Assembly (NCBI RefSeq): GCF_000971965.1
Contig: NZ_KQ040792.1
Span: forward strand, 1-64,000
DNA length: 64,000 nt
Source: Paenibacillus wulumuqiensis
GTDB taxonomy: Bacteria; Bacillota; Bacilli; Paenibacillales; Paenibacillaceae
Reading direction: 5' to 3'
Shown here: one piece after another, positions 1 through 11,407 of the stretch
Numbering within the stretch: position 1 is the first letter of the stretch
Layout: each line of letters begins with the position of its first letter
The notes under the pieces: generated by a model
Told to the model about the DNA's origin: nothing
What the model saw: only the letters and a program-made list of their open reading frames with translations
The model's database searches: none
Translations under genes and position numbers: made by a program

Positions 1-67
1 TTGCTGTTCTCTATATTTGAAGAACCGAAGTTCTTCACTCACTCGTTGTTCAGTTTTCAAAGATCAA
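1..67 (-). promoter_or_regulatory. rRNA operon leader with boxA and UUCG hairpin
   Basis: Read on the minus strand, positions 66-52 give TGATCTTTGAAAACT, which matches the boxA antitermination element of Bacillus-type rRNA leaders. It is followed by ACAACGAGTGAGTG. Next comes a hairpin at 36-19 with arms GAAGAAC and GTTCTTC around a TTCG tetraloop, typical of rRNA spacers. The 16S gene itself would lie left of the window, and no rRNA body is visible here. The position downstream of gyrA matches rrnO in B. subtilis. The element type is read from sequence; the presence of the operon outside the window is inferred. Confidence 0.8.
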
Positions 68-127
68 AGTCTTTTTTCGTTGTTGCCGTGTTTCGTTGTT
101 GCTGTGTTTCTCGGTGACAACTTTTAT

Positions 128-156
128 ATCTTATCATCTTTTCAATCACTCGTCAA
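128..156 (-). promoter_or_regulatory. Proximal rRNA promoter, sigma-A type
   Basis: On the minus strand a -35 TTGACG (156-151) and a -10 TAAGAT (133-128) are separated by exactly 17 bases. The element lies about 60 bases upstream of the boxA leader and points out of the left edge. It is the nearer of two tandem promoters, the usual layout for rRNA operons. Confidence 0.75.
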
Positions 157-234
157 CATCTTTTTTTGATGTTTATTTTCAACGCCTTTTAGCAAGGTTT
201 TGAAATATAAAGTGTTTGAAGACTTATACATAAG

Positions 235-264
235 ACTATATCATACACGAATAGGTATAGTCAA
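235..264 (-). promoter_or_regulatory. Distal rRNA promoter, sigma-A type
   Basis: On the minus strand a -35 TTGACT (264-259) and a -10 TATAGT (240-235) are spaced by 18 bases, about 107 bases upstream of the proximal promoter. The tandem spacing supports a two-promoter rRNA operon. Confidence 0.6.
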
Positions 265-269
265 TACCC

Positions 270-771
270 TCTTAGTGAGTTTTCTTTTTACTTTAATTGG
301 GCATTTTAAAAGACTTTTACTGAATACTAAATATTTATAATTGGATTCTTACTTGAAAGCAGACGGCTTATGAAAACATTACGATCAGAAATGATCTTCC
401 TATTTTGCATATACAAGAAAAGGGACCAACTTAGTAAAGTAATGTTGTTGCTTTGACTACTTAGATATCTTTCACACTGAGCCGCAGATAAGGTGGGAGA
501 TTGTATTTCTGTCCATAGAGTAGTGGTTCTTTTTCATTATGTGTGCAGCTTGTAGCTCGGCAGCTTTCTGTAAGGACGGATTAAAACGCTTATTTATAAA
601 ATTTATAGAATAGATCATTTTAACGGCTGATATTACTTTGAAGTAAATTTTGACTGTGTCATTCTAAGCATTTGATTAACCGCATTCATTGTGTTTACTT
701 TGTTGGCTCATAATCTTGTTATTAGGTTTGTTAGTCTTTTAGAGCAGACTTCCCCTTCTGTCTGTAAAACA
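270..771. other. AT-rich spacer between gyrA terminator and rRNA promoters
   Basis: About 500 bases with no supported gene. The sequence is AT-rich on both strands, and short reading frames lack ribosome binding sites. Upstream rRNA promoter activation (UP-like A/T tracts, or a Fis/CodY-like site) could lie in its left part, but I see no specific motif. Confidence 0.5.
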
Positions 772-820
772 TAAAAAAATCCTTTATCTACTCCTATAGA
801 AAGGAAAGATAAAGGATCAC
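772..820 (-). terminator. Rho-independent terminator of gyrA
   Basis: An 11-base-pair stem pairs ATCCTTTATCT (779-789) with AGATAAAGGAT (807-817). On the minus strand the stem is followed by a run of seven T (778-772). It lies about 120 bases after the gyrA stop and separates gyrA transcription from the rRNA promoters. Confidence 0.85.
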
Positions 821-936
821 AATGAGAGGATACTGACATACTATATGGTATGCACAGATTGCAGCAGTGTTTTGTTGCAGCTCTATATATAGTAAAAACG
901 GGCTTACCTGCTTTGAACACTGTATGCGTCTATAAT

Positions 937-3486
937 TTATTCTTCGATATCTTCTGCTGCGGAAGCATCCGGTTCAGGGAAATCATTGGTTTCTTCAATC
1001 GTCTCAACAATGGCATTCTCCATTGCCTGCTCGGCTTCTTCCAATTCTTCCTCTTCCGGCTCTTCATTTTTGTTGGTACGGCAAATGGTTGCTACAGAGT
1101 CGTCTTCACGGATATGAATCAGACGGACACCTTGTGTATTACGCCCCATGGTGGAGATGCTCTCCATATCCATACGGATTAGGGTACCACTGGTTGTGAT
1201 GATCATTAGATCCTGATTATCCTCAACCACTTTCAACCCGGACAATTGACCATTTTTGTCGGTGACATTCATGGTCTTGATCCCTTTACCACCACGTGTC
1301 TGCAGACGGTACTCTGCTCCTGGGGTACGTTTACCGTATCCTTTGGCTGTAACGATGAGCACTTTGAGATCATCGTTGATCAGATCCATACCGACTACGG
1401 AGTCACCTTCGTCCAGGGTAATCCCTTTGACACCGGTCGCACTGCGTCCCATGGAGCGTACGTTATTCTCATTGAAGCGAATCGACATACCATAGGCTGT
1501 ACCCATGACGATATCCTGCTGGCCATCTGTCAGCTTCACTTCGATCAGTTCGTCATCCTCACGCATATTAATAGCAATCAGACCGCCCTTACGGATATTG
1601 GTGTAGTCGTCCAGACGCGTCTTCTTCACAACACCCTGTTTGGTGGCGAAGAACAGATACTGGTCACCCTCAAAGTTCTCAACCGGGATTACCGCGTTAA
1701 CGGATTCGCCCTGTTCGATCTGAATGAGGTTGATGACTGGTGTACCACGTGCCGTACGGCCCAGCTCCGGAATCTCGTATGCTTTGATCCGGTATACTTT
1801 ACCCTTATCCGTAAAGAACAGCAGATGGTGGTGAGAATTGGTTACGAACAGATGCTGGACAAAGTCCTGATCCTTCATATCTACGCCCATTACACCGCGT
1901 CCGCCGCGTCTCTGGCTGCGGTAGGTGGTTACCGGTGAACGCTTAATATAGCCTGTATGCGTTACGGTAACGACAACCTCTTCCTGCGGAATCAGGTCTT
2001 CGTCCAGGATGCTTTCTTCCCCAATAGTGATCTCGGTACGGCGTTCGTCTCCAAAACGCTCCTTGATTTCATTCAGTTCTTCACTGATGATTTCCAGAAC
2101 ACGAGATTCATTCGCCAGAATATCACGATACTCCCCAATCATGCGCAGCAGCTCGTTATATTCATTCTCGATCTTGTCGCGCTCCAGACCGGTCAGACGC
2201 TGCAGACGCATATCGAGAATCGCCTGAGCCTGTTCGGGACTCAGCGAGAAGCGCTCGATCAGTCCCTCGCGGGCTGCCTCTGTAGTCTGGGATGCACGGA
2301 TCAGTGCAATTACAGCATCCAGATTATCGAGTGCAATTCGCAGACCTTCCAGAATATGAGCGCGGGCTTCCGCTTTTTTGAGCTCATACTGTGTACGGCG
2401 ACGAATAACTTCGATCTGGTGCTGAATATAATGGTGAAGCACTTCACGCAGACCAAGCAGCTTCGGTTCGTTGTTAACGATAGCCAGCATATTCACACCA
2501 AAGGTAGACTGCATGGCCGTATGCTTGTACAGATTGTTCAATACCACACTAGGATTCACATCGCGGCGCAGTTCGATAACGACCCGCATACCGTTACGGT
2601 CGGACTCATCACGCAGATCGGTAATGCCTTCGATGCGTTTTTCCCGCACAAGTTCAGCGATTTTCTCTACCAGACGTGCTTTGTTCACCTGATAAGGAAG
2701 TTCGTTGACCACGATACGGGCCTTGTTGTTGTTTTCTTCGATTGTGGCTTTGGCACGCATCGTAATCGCGCCACGTCCGGTCTGATAAGCCTGACGAATG
2801 CCTGAACGTCCCAGAATATAACCCGCTGTCGGGAAATCCGGGCCGTGGATATAATCCATCAGCTCCATCGATGTAATCTCCGGATTTTGAATCATCGCCT
2901 GTACGCCATCGATTACCTCGCTCAGGTTGTGGGGAGGAATATTCGTAGCCATACCAACAGCGATACCGGATACGCCATTTACGAGCAAATTAGGATAACG
3001 AGCCGGCAGAACAATCGGTTCTTTCTCTTCACCATCATAGTTGGGAGCAAAGTCGACTGTCTCCTTGTTGATATCCCGCAGCATTTCCAGAGCCATTTTG
3101 GACATACGGGCTTCAGTATAACGCATTGCTGCTGCCATATCTCCGTCAATGGAGCCAAAGTTTCCGTGACCGTCTACTAGCATATAGCGCATCGAGAAAT
3201 CCTGCGCCATACGTACCATGGTCTCATATACGGCAGAGTCACCGTGCGGGTGATACTTACCGATTACTTCACCGACGATTCTCGCCGATTTCTTGTACGG
3301 TTTGTCCGGTGCCATGCCGAGTTCCGACATTGCATATAAAATACGCCGGTGTACAGGCTTCAGTCCGTCACGCACGTCAGGCAAAGCCCGGCTGACGATG
3401 ATGCTCATCGCATAGTCCATAAAGGACTCGCGCATCTCTGTACCAATATCCCGGTCTTTAATTTGCGAAATATTCTCTTCCGCCAT
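937..3486 (-). CDS. gyrA: DNA gyrase subunit A
   Basis: This is the breakage-reunion subunit of the A2B2 type II topoisomerase that introduces negative supercoils ahead of replication forks. The start at 3486 (protein MAEENISQ, 849 residues) is preferred over an in-frame ATG 13 codons upstream because AAGGGAGG sits 11 bases before it. The active-site Tyr is Y123 in [11 protein letters not shown]. The quinolone-resistance region reads [12 protein letters not shown] with S84 and E88, the susceptible form. The GyrA box appears as QRRGGRG in the C-terminal beta-pinwheel, and the tail is acidic. It follows gyrB on the same strand but has its own promoter and terminator, so it is probably a separate transcription unit. 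Confidence 0.98.
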   Translation of the reverse strand: MAEENISQIKDRDIGTEMRESFMDYAMSIIVSRALPDVRDGLKPVHRRILYAMSELGMAPDKPYKKSARIVGEVIGKYHPHGDSAVYETMVRMAQDFSMRYMLVDGHGNFGSIDGDMAAAMRYTEARMSKMALEMLRDINKETVDFAPNYDGEEKEPIVLPARYPNLLVNGVSGIAVGMATNIPPHNLSEVIDGVQAMIQNPEITSMELMDYIHGPDFPTAGYILGRSGIRQAYQTGRGAITMRAKATIEENNNKARIVVNELPYQVNKARLVEKIAELVREKRIEGITDLRDESDRNGMRVVIELRRDVNPSVVLNNLYKHTAMQSTFGVNMLAIVNNEPKLLGLREVLHHYIQHQIEVIRRRTQYELKKAEARAHILEGLRIALDNLDAVIALIRASQTTEAAREGLIERFSLSPEQAQAILDMRLQRLTGLERDKIENEYNELLRMIGEYRDILANESRVLEIISEELNEIKERFGDERRTEITIGEESILDEDLIPQEEVVVTVTHTGYIKRSPVTTYRSQRRGGRGVMGVDMKDQDFVQHLFVTNSHHHLLFFTDKGKVYRIKAYEIPELGRTARGTPVINLIQIEQGESVNAVIPVENFEGDQYLFFATKQGVVKKTRLDDYTNIRKGGLIAINMREDDELIEVKLTDGQQDIVMGTAYGMSIRFNENNVRSMGRSATGVKGITLDEGDSVVGMDLINDDLKVLIVTAKGYGKRTPGAEYRLQTRGGKGIKTMNVTDKNGQLSGLKVVEDNQDLMIITTSGTLIRMDMESISTMGRNTQGVRLIHIREDDSVATICRTNKNEEPEEEELEEAEQAMENAIVETIEETNDFPEPDASAAEDIEE

Positions 3487-3673
3487 GCTAAGCTTAGCCT
3501 CCCTTATTGCAGCCTTCGTTTGCACAAATGGATGCCCATCGACTGAATACCGATTGATATGGTATGTTTCAGCCTTTGTATAAAATTAAGTTACTTGTCA
3601 CCAGATTGGGGTTGAAAATCGTTACATGATGCGGTGTTACATACACTATGGATGCCTACGGCTACATCACTTT

Positions 3674-3702
3674 ATTATACCATTTTTCTGCACTTCTGTC
3701 CT
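3674..3702 (-). promoter_or_regulatory. Promoter of gyrA, extended -10
   Basis: On the minus strand an extended -10 TGGTATAAT (core 3679-3674) lies 17 bases from a partial -35 AGGACA (3702-3697). It is about 190 bases upstream of the gyrA start and downstream of the gyrB terminator, so gyrA can be transcribed on its own. Confidence 0.65.
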
Positions 3703-3783
3703 GTATTTTGACGTTATTTCGCATGTATTTGCTGTAAAAAATGATAAATGGGATGCTAACTTTCCTGAAACTATAAAACCTAA

Positions 3784-3816
3784 TGAAAAGAGCATCCGCA
3801 CAGCTGCGGATGCTCT
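3784..3816 (-). terminator. Rho-independent terminator of gyrB
   Basis: A perfect 12-base-pair stem pairs AGAGCATCCGCA (3789-3800) with TGCGGATGCTCT (3805-3816) around a four-base loop. On the minus strand it is followed by TTTTCATT. It lies about 60 bases after the gyrB stop and ends the dnaA-to-gyrB gene run. Confidence 0.9.
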
Positions 3817-3874
3817 CTGTAATTTGCATAATTACACTATTGCGGTAATGATCATTCATTTGTGAAAGGACGTT

Positions 3875-5818
<1,944 letters not shown>

Positions 5819-5846
5819 TTAAGACAGCCGGCATCTCCGACTGTAT

Positions 5847-6098
5847 CTATGCATTCACAAAAAAGTTGTTGGTCCGTTTCTTGAGCGTAGCTGAGGAAAT
5901 GGGAGAGTAATACACTTTGTTTTTGGTTACGACAATGGATTTGGGCTCTTCTTCGCCAATCGCCTCGACTTTTTTGTCCTCGTGGGCAAAGCTGACGAAC
6001 TGCTTGGAGATTTTGGAAGACTTCTCAATCGATATATCAAAAATGGCAATAAGCTCCGAAAAGCGAATAATCTTCTCGCCGCCCAGGTGAATGTACAT
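5847..6098 (-). CDS. remB: Extracellular matrix regulator RemB (DUF370)
   Basis: This small DUF370 protein of 83 residues corresponds to B. subtilis RemB (YaaB) by sequence (MYIHLGG start, SIVVTKNKVYYSPISS core) and by position between recF and gyrB. In B. subtilis RemA and RemB act in activation of biofilm matrix genes; RemB's own mechanism is less clear. Its ribosome binding site AAGGGAGG overlaps the recF stop region, which suggests translational coupling. The end STLKKRTNNFF matches the family. Confidence 0.9.
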   Translation of the reverse strand: MYIHLGGEKIIRFSELIAIFDISIEKSSKISKQFVSFAHEDKKVEAIGEEEPKSIVVTKNKVYYSPISSATLKKRTNNFFVNA

Positions 6099-6112
6099 GG
6101 AATAATCCTCCC

Positions 6113-7225
6113 TTATTTCTCAACATGCCCCTGATGGACATGAAAAATCTGAGCATCCTTGAGCCGTCCGGCATTAATGCTCTCAATCCCGGTAGCTGTT
6201 ATGAACGTCTGCACTTTATCCTGGAACGTCTCGATCAGCTGGGTCTGACGATAAGGATCCAGTTCGGACAAGACATCATCCAGTAAAAGAATCGGATATT
6301 CTCCGATCTCTTCGTGTATCAATTCGATTTCAGCCAATTTCAGCGATAAAGCGGTGGTACGCTGCTGGCCCTGTGATCCAAAAACGGCGGCTTCGTTGCC
6401 GTTGATATGAAAGGTGAGATCATCGCGGTGAGGACCTGCCAAAGTCGCGCCACGCCGATATTCCTGTTCCTTCACTTGTGATAATTTTATCATAAATTGC
6501 TCAAATAAGACAGCTTCATCTTCTTCTTCCACTCCGCCGAAGGACGGAACGTACGACAGGACCAGCTTTTCTTTGCCGCCGGTTATCCCCATGTGGATAC
6601 TTTCTGCCCAGCCCTGGAGCTTGTGGATAAACTGCTTGCGCTTGCGGACGATTTTGACACCGTGCTCCACCAACTGCTCGTTCCAGATATCCAGCATGGT
6701 CGCATCCTTGCTGCCTGCACTCCAAGATTGCTTGAGGTAGTTGTTACGCTGTACGAGCACTTTCTGGTACTGCTGCAGATGGTACAGATAGCTTGGCTGT
6801 ACCTGTCCGATCTCCATATCGAGAAAACGGCGGCGTACTCCCGGAGAGCCTTTGACAATTTCCAGGTCTTCGGGAGCAAACATCACGACATTGATGGTGC
6901 CAATGAAGTCACTCAGCTTTCGCTGCTCCAGGCCATTGATTTTGGCCTTTTTGCCTCTCGGCGCAAAATTTAGCTCCAGCTTGACCTTGCCGTATTTTTT
7001 CTCGGCTTCGCAGCTAATCCTGGCATGGTCGGCGCCAAAGGAAATCAGTTCTTTGTCTTTGTTGGTGCGGTGGGATTTGGACAGAGCCAGCACAAAAAGA
7101 GCTTCGATCAGATTGGTCTTGCCCTGTGCATTTTGCCCGATGAATAGATTGACGGGGGAAAAGGAATCCAGCTGGATATGCTCGTAGTTGCGGTAATTCT
7201 GCAGACTGATCTGATTAATAAACAT
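6113..7225 (-). CDS. recF: DNA replication and repair protein RecF
   Basis: RecF is an SMC-like ABC ATPase that helps load RecA on gapped single-stranded DNA with RecO and RecR. The 370-residue product has the family's usual length. The Walker A motif is GQNAQGKTNL near residue 30, the ABC signature region is FGSQGQQRTTALSLKLAE, and Walker B is PILLLDDVLSELD. The start ATG at 7225 is preceded by GGAGG. It is 17 bases from rlbA and 14 bases from remB, within the dnaA-gyrB cluster. Confidence 0.97.
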   Translation of the reverse strand: MFINQISLQNYRNYEHIQLDSFSPVNLFIGQNAQGKTNLIEALFVLALSKSHRTNKDKELISFGADHARISCEAEKKYGKVKLELNFAPRGKKAKINGLEQRKLSDFIGTINVVMFAPEDLEIVKGSPGVRRRFLDMEIGQVQPSYLYHLQQYQKVLVQRNNYLKQSWSAGSKDATMLDIWNEQLVEHGVKIVRKRKQFIHKLQGWAESIHMGITGGKEKLVLSYVPSFGGVEEEDEAVLFEQFMIKLSQVKEQEYRRGATLAGPHRDDLTFHINGNEAAVFGSQGQQRTTALSLKLAEIELIHEEIGEYPILLLDDVLSELDPYRQTQLIETFQDKVQTFITATGIESINAGRLKDAQIFHVHQGHVEK

Positions 7226-7242
7226 GGATAAGATCCTCCGGA

Positions 7243-7461
7243 TTATTGTCCACTTTGAACTTTGAAAGATCCCTCGCCCTGTACCTCTACTTCGTCGCCA
7301 GCATACAGTTTGCGTCCGCGGCGTTCTTCGGTTTCTCCGTTAACTTTGACCATCTGCTCCTGCAAAAGGGCTTTGGCACTGCCTCCTGTGGATACGCAGT
7401 CCGCCAGCTTCAGAAACTGATCGAGCTTGATATATTCTGTGGAAATCGAGATGTTTTTCAT
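7243..7461 (-). CDS. rlbA: S4-domain RNA-binding protein RlbA (YaaA)
   Basis: This is a 72-residue S4-fold RNA-binding protein, the family always found between dnaN and recF in Bacilli. The S4 core is KLDQFLKLADCVSTGG and AKALLQEQMVKVNGE, followed by RRGRKLYAGDEVEV. In B. subtilis it is implicated in ribosome assembly. The start has AAAGGACGG upstream. A 248-base spacer containing a long hairpin separates it from dnaN. Confidence 0.93.
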   Translation of the reverse strand: MKNISISTEYIKLDQFLKLADCVSTGGSAKALLQEQMVKVNGETEERRGRKLYAGDEVEVQGEGSFKVQSGQ

Positions 7462-7529
7462 GAATGAATAACCGTCCTTTCGATGACAGATTAGGGCTGC
7501 GGCATAATCGGCCTGCAGCTAGTGAATAG

Positions 7530-7607
7530 AATAGCCAGGTCTCTGCATCTATCTTGTACTAGTGATTGTCGCACTATTACAGACAGGATGCAAAGTACCC
7601 GGCTATT
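7530..7607 (-). other. Long imperfect hairpin in the dnaN-rlbA spacer
   Basis: The outer arms AATAGCC (7530-7536) and GGCTATT (7601-7607) are continued inwards by GGT/ACC, GCATC/GATGC and a further five-pair segment. A terminal stem CACTA/TAGTG closes the loop. This gives more than 25 paired positions over 78 bases with small internal loops. There is no T-run on either side, so it does not look like a simple terminator. It could be an RNA processing or regulatory structure in the dnaN-rlbA transcript, or a small palindromic repeat. Confidence 0.55.
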
Positions 7608-7709
7608 TGGCTGAATGCATGATCCGCCTGCCGGAGAATGACCTGTTGTCACGATCCGACAGACAGCCTGAATTATTGGGTCCGGCATGCTGATGCAAAA
7701 ATCCGGAAA

Positions 7710-8852
7710 TTAGTTGGTGGTACGGTAAGGCAGAATGATATACAAACTGCGGCTCTCATCCAGAGGCTTGATGATGATTGGACTCATGATTCCTGTGAAC
7801 TGGATGGACAGCTGTTCGCTTTCGATCACTTTGAGTACGTCGAGCATGTACTTGGAGTTGAATGAAATGCGCAGCGGTTCCCCTTCAAATCTGGCGATAT
7901 CGAGTTGCTCGGTTACACGTCCAAGCTCGGAAGAGCTGGAGGAGATTTCTACGGCGCCGTTTTCCAGCGTCTGCATGCGCACGATATTGGTTTTCTCTTC
8001 ACGGGACAGCAAGTAGGCACGGTCGATCGAATCGGCCAGTTTTTTGGTGTCGATCACCAGCTCGGTTTTGAAGCTGGTTGGAATGATTTTGGAAGTGTCC
8101 GGGTAAGTTCCATCCAGAATGCGGGAATAGAACAATACACGGTCAATTTTAAATAATACCTGATTATCGGCCACAACGATATCCAGCAGCTGATTTTGGT
8201 CAGGAATAATTTTGCTTAATTCGTTCAGCGTTTTACCGGCAATGACCACATTGCTGAAACGAACGCCTGTATCTTCACCCGTGTTTACGGTACGGCTGGC
8301 CAGACGGTGACGGTCGGTTGCGACGAATTTGAGCTCGCCTTCGGACAGATTCCAGAGTACACCAGTCAGAATGGGGGTCGTCTCCTGGGTGGAAATGGAG
8401 AACGCCGTTTGCTTGATCATATTTTTGAGCAGATCGCCAGGAACGGAGATTTGTTGGTTTTCTTCGATGCTTGGCAGTACCGGGAATTCTTCCGGGTCCA
8501 GACCAACGAGCTGGATATCGGTAGCACCTGCACGAATAAAGGTCTGGAAACCGTCTCTGACTTCCATCTCGATTTCCTGGGAAGGCAGCTTTTTGATAAT
8601 TTCGACAAAGAACTTGGCAGGCAGAACAACGCTTCCCGGACGATCGATGCGAACGACTGTTTTATCGTTATCTTCTGCGGGTATGAAAGATTGGATTGAA
8701 ATATCTGTGTCGCTTGCTGTCAGAGTTACCCCCGCATAGTTCACATCAAATTTGATACCGCCGAGGATCGGAATGGTCGTACGGCTGGAAATGGCTTTGG
8801 ATACTTGTTGTATGGAATCGTTGAGATAAGTTTTGGATATTTGGATCTTCAT
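7710..8852 (-). CDS. dnaN: DNA polymerase III sliding clamp (beta subunit)
   Basis: The beta clamp encircles DNA and tethers polymerase III and other partners. The start chosen is MKIQISKTYL at 8852 (380 residues) because AGGAGTG sits just upstream. The in-frame ATG seven codons earlier has no such site. The N-terminal VSKAISSRTTIPILGGI, the central ATDRHRLASR and the C-terminal ILPYRTTN are characteristic of the family. It is separated from dnaA by the unwinding part of oriC. Confidence 0.98.
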   Translation of the reverse strand: MKIQISKTYLNDSIQQVSKAISSRTTIPILGGIKFDVNYAGVTLTASDTDISIQSFIPAEDNDKTVVRIDRPGSVVLPAKFFVEIIKKLPSQEIEMEVRDGFQTFIRAGATDIQLVGLDPEEFPVLPSIEENQQISVPGDLLKNMIKQTAFSISTQETTPILTGVLWNLSEGELKFVATDRHRLASRTVNTGEDTGVRFSNVVIAGKTLNELSKIIPDQNQLLDIVVADNQVLFKIDRVLFYSRILDGTYPDTSKIIPTSFKTELVIDTKKLADSIDRAYLLSREEKTNIVRMQTLENGAVEISSSSSELGRVTEQLDIARFEGEPLRISFNSKYMLDVLKVIESEQLSIQFTGIMSPIIIKPLDESRSLYIILPYRTTN

Positions 8853-8929
8853 TTTTTCACTCCTAATCAGCATCGTTCATGCTTGGATATGCTTCATGCA
8901 TTTCAAGAGTCCAGACGGACGCAAAATGT

Positions 8930-9045
8930 AAGAAGTATATATCTTTTAATTAATAGTAATAGCAGTAGGGGCACTGAATATGTGGATAACCCCTTCAAAG
9001 CCGCATAAAAGTAAGCCTATCCACATGTGTATAAAGTGTGTATAG
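8930..9045. other. oriC: oriC, unwinding region between dnaA and dnaN
   Basis: This is a DnaA-box and DUE element. A perfect box TGTGGATAA (8981-8989), a perfect TGTGTATAA (9026-9034) and two one-mismatch boxes (9017-9025, 9037-9045) lie beside a GGGG tract (8968-8971). Next come trinucleotides TAA TAG TAA TAG CAG TAG (8951-8968), then AT-rich tatatatctttta. This order (boxes, GC cluster, DnaA-trios, AT-rich DNA) is that of the B. subtilis basal unwinding system, where DnaA loads onto one strand of the trios. The assignment as the melting site is by analogy. Confidence 0.85.
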
Positions 9046-9058
9046 GCTTGTTAGTTGT

Positions 9059-10411
9059 TCAGGATGGATTTTTGATTTTATCCATCAGACTGTTAACGAC
9101 CTTAAACAATTCCTGGTCCACTTTGAGTGACTGGGAAATTTTCTCGTGGGCATGGATGACGGTTGTATGATCGCGTCCGCCAAAAGCTTCGCCAATCTTC
9201 GGCAATGAGTAGTCTGTCAGCTCTCTGGACAGGTACATGGCAATCTGCCGTGGGAAAGCGACCGCTTTGGTCCGTTTTCTTGCTTTGAAATCTTCCAGTT
9301 TGAGGTTGTAGTACTCGCCAACCCGCTGCTGAATATCCTGAATGGTAATAATTTTGGGACGACTGGAAGGAATAATATCCTTCAGGGCCTCGGCTGCGAG
9401 ATGGGAAGTGACATCCTGATTGGTCAGCGAGGAATAGGCGACAACCCGGATCAATGCACCTTCCAACTCACGGATGTTGGTGTCGATCTGGTTGGCAATA
9501 TACATCATCGCTTCGTTCGGAATATCCAGATTCTCCGCTTTGGCCTTTTTCCGCAAAATTGCAATCCGCGTCTCCAGATCCGGAGGCTGAATATCCGTTA
9601 TTAATCCCCACTCAAACCTTGAGCGGAGCCGCTCTTCCAGCGTTGGAATCTCTTTGGGAGGACGGTCACTCGAAATAATGATCTGCTTGCTTTCCTCATG
9701 CAGCGCATTAAACGTATGGAAAAATTCCTCCTGTGTCGACTCTTTTCCCGCCAGAAACTGAATATCATCAATCAACAAAATATCGATATTCCGGTACTTG
9801 TTGCGGAAGCTCTCCCCGCGGTTATCCCGGATCGAATTGATAAATTCGTTCGTGAATTTCTCTGAAGAAATGTAGACAACCTTGCTGTTCGGATTATGCT
9901 GCAAAATGTAATGTCCGATCGCATGCATCAGATGCGTTTTGCCCAGTCCAACGCCGCCATACAAAAAGAGCGGATTATAAGCTTTGGCCGGTGCTTCTGC
10001 GACAGCAAGTGAAGCGGCGTGGGCAAAACGGTTGCCCGCACCAATAACAAAAGTGTCAAAGGTGTATTTGGGATTGAGCATATTGGCGAGGGGCTCTTCC
10101 GACTGCACAACTGCCGGCTGCACCGGTGCCTGCTGGGGGATAAGGTTCTCCTCGGGAACGGCTTCTTCAATGACGAATTTGACGTCTACCTGTCTTCCCA
10201 AAAATTCAAAGACGGTGGAACTAACCAGTTTGGTGTACCGGCTTTCCAGCCATTCTACAGCGAAGGTGGTCGGTGCTGAAATAACGATCAGGTTTTCCGT
10301 AAATGTCAGCGCTTTGGTTGCCTTGAACCAGGTGTCAAAGCTCGGTTTGCTCAGCTTTGTTTGAATAATGGATAGTATTTGCTGCCATAATTCGGAGGTA
10401 TGGCTGTCCAC
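9059..10411 (-). CDS. dnaA: Chromosomal replication initiator DnaA
   Basis: DnaA is the AAA+ initiator that binds DnaA boxes and melts oriC. The start codon is GTG (10411) with AAAGGAGTG upstream, and the product has 450 residues. Domain I covers about residues 1-80, a linker about 85-112 is rich in P and Q, and the AAA+ domain has Walker [10 protein letters not shown] (152-160) and Walker B LLIDD (212-216). The C-terminal DNA-binding signature is [14 protein letters not shown] from residue 411. DnaA boxes lie on both sides of the gene and around its promoter, which implies autoregulation. Confidence 0.99.
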   Translation of the reverse strand: MDSHTSELWQQILSIIQTKLSKPSFDTWFKATKALTFTENLIVISAPTTFAVEWLESRYTKLVSSTVFEFLGRQVDVKFVIEEAVPEENLIPQQAPVQPAVVQSEEPLANMLNPKYTFDTFVIGAGNRFAHAASLAVAEAPAKAYNPLFLYGGVGLGKTHLMHAIGHYILQHNPNSKVVYISSEKFTNEFINSIRDNRGESFRNKYRNIDILLIDDIQFLAGKESTQEEFFHTFNALHEESKQIIISSDRPPKEIPTLEERLRSRFEWGLITDIQPPDLETRIAILRKKAKAENLDIPNEAMMYIANQIDTNIRELEGALIRVVAYSSLTNQDVTSHLAAEALKDIIPSSRPKIITIQDIQQRVGEYYNLKLEDFKARKRTKAVAFPRQIAMYLSRELTDYSLPKIGEAFGGRDHTTVIHAHEKISQSLKVDQELFKVVNSLMDKIKNPS

Positions 10412-10503
10412 AGACTGTCACTCCTTTTAAACTTCCAATGTGTGGCTGAAGCCATGTGCAGATATCGGAAATGTAGATAGTAGGTATGGTAAATGGCGTT
10501 AAA

Positions 10504-10849
10504 TTATCCCCAGAATACCGGAACGGTGAATAAAATAAAAAATGGATAAGAAGAAATTGTTCACAACGTTATCCACAGGCTGTTGATAGTTTTTAAGTTT
10601 TAATTATCTATTCACATCGAAAACAATATCATAATAGCAAAAAGAACCCTTTATTTCAACGAAAACCGTTAATTTATCCACAAATTCAATCTGTTGTGTA
10701 TAAAAGTTATGCACACCACTAGATATTGTTTATAAATTGTTCGGAACATGAGGAGGGAATGTGAAGAACCAAAAATAATTATACACAGGCTTTCTGTCAA
10801 TAAGTTGATAACTGTGTATAATTATGGACTGCTAACTGGCTGTGGATAA
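10504..10849. other. oriC: oriC, DnaA-box cluster upstream of dnaA
   Basis: Seven perfect matches to TTATNCACA are visible: 10569-10577, 10674-10682, 10707-10715 and 10779-10787 on the plus strand, and 10695-10703, 10813-10821 and 10841-10849 on the minus strand. A one-mismatch box is at 10504-10512. The spacing between 10674 and 10715 is tight, with three boxes in 42 bases. This corresponds to the incAB side of a bipartite Firmicute origin, and it also covers the dnaA promoter. Confidence 0.9.
10631..10659 (-). promoter_or_regulatory. Probable dnaA promoter
   Basis: On the minus strand a -35 TTGAAA (10659-10654) and a -10 TATTAT (10636-10631) are 17 bases apart. The promoter is about 220 bases upstream of the GTG start. 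DnaA boxes lie 15 bases upstream (10674-10682) and within the leader (10569-10577), consistent with repression by DnaA itself. Confidence 0.65.
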
Positions 10850-11302
10850 ACATGAAATGGGTGAGAAGAGGATGGAACAAGCGGACGTTCTCCTGCTTGT
10901 CACCTGTCTGTCATTAAAAGCCGATGTTAGACCGTGAAAACCAGGAAGCTTCAAAAAACTAAGTACAAGCTGCCGGGCAAAGCAGATCCGTTCAGCCGAT
11001 GATTCGGCACAAAGTTTTTCATATTTGTCATGTGGGGATCGATAGATGGGAGCAGGCTGGAGCAAGTCGAGTTCAAAAGATGTAAATGGAGGACGATAGA
11101 ATAAATGCATTCATAGCCTAAGAATAGCCAATAGCTCCAGAAGGGAACTTTAGAAGTGAATAATGAACATTTTTGCCTTTCAATAGATAATATGTATAGC
11201 TTAATGCGGTTTTATCAGGTATATTCAAGAGAATCCCGAACGCGTATGTTCCATATTGCAGAAGGATCCATAATTTATTCTAAACAAATTGCAGAAAATC
11301 CA
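10850..11302. other. Non-coding spacer between oriC and rpmH
   Basis: About 450 bases without a supported gene. A 92-codon minus-strand frame (10832-11110) lacks a ribosome binding site and overlaps DnaA boxes. A short inverted repeat ACAAGC/GCTTGT occurs near 10878-10901. I see no Spo0A box or other named motif. Confidence 0.5.
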
Positions 11303-11332
11303 TTGACGCCGCTGTACTATTCATGATTAAAT
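11303..11332 (+). promoter_or_regulatory. Possible rpmH promoter
   Basis: A good -35 TTGACG (11303-11308) is followed by a weak -10 TTAAAT (11327-11332) at 18 bases. It lies about 75 bases before rpmH, facing away from the origin. The -10 is only a four-of-six match. Confidence 0.4.
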
Positions 11333-11407
11333 ATAAAATGGTATTTTTATGTGAATTAGACATAGAATCAATATGGGATATAGATTACCTGCAAGGAGGT
11401 GCACAAT

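Noticed and set aside
708-920. 70-codon minus-strand frame between gyrA and the rRNA promoters
   Set aside because: It runs across the gyrA terminator hairpin, has no ribosome binding site and shows no protein-like pattern.
1246-2805. Long plus-strand frames inside gyrA (230 and 282 codons)
   Set aside because: They are antisense shadows of a highly conserved coding sequence and have no translation start signals.
3662-3859. 65-codon minus frame in the gyrB-gyrA spacer
   Set aside because: It overlaps the gyrB terminator and the gyrA promoter, and lacks a ribosome binding site.
10832-11110. 92-codon minus frame beside oriC
   Set aside because: It begins after no Shine-Dalgarno sequence, ends inside the DnaA-box cluster and has no recognisable domain.
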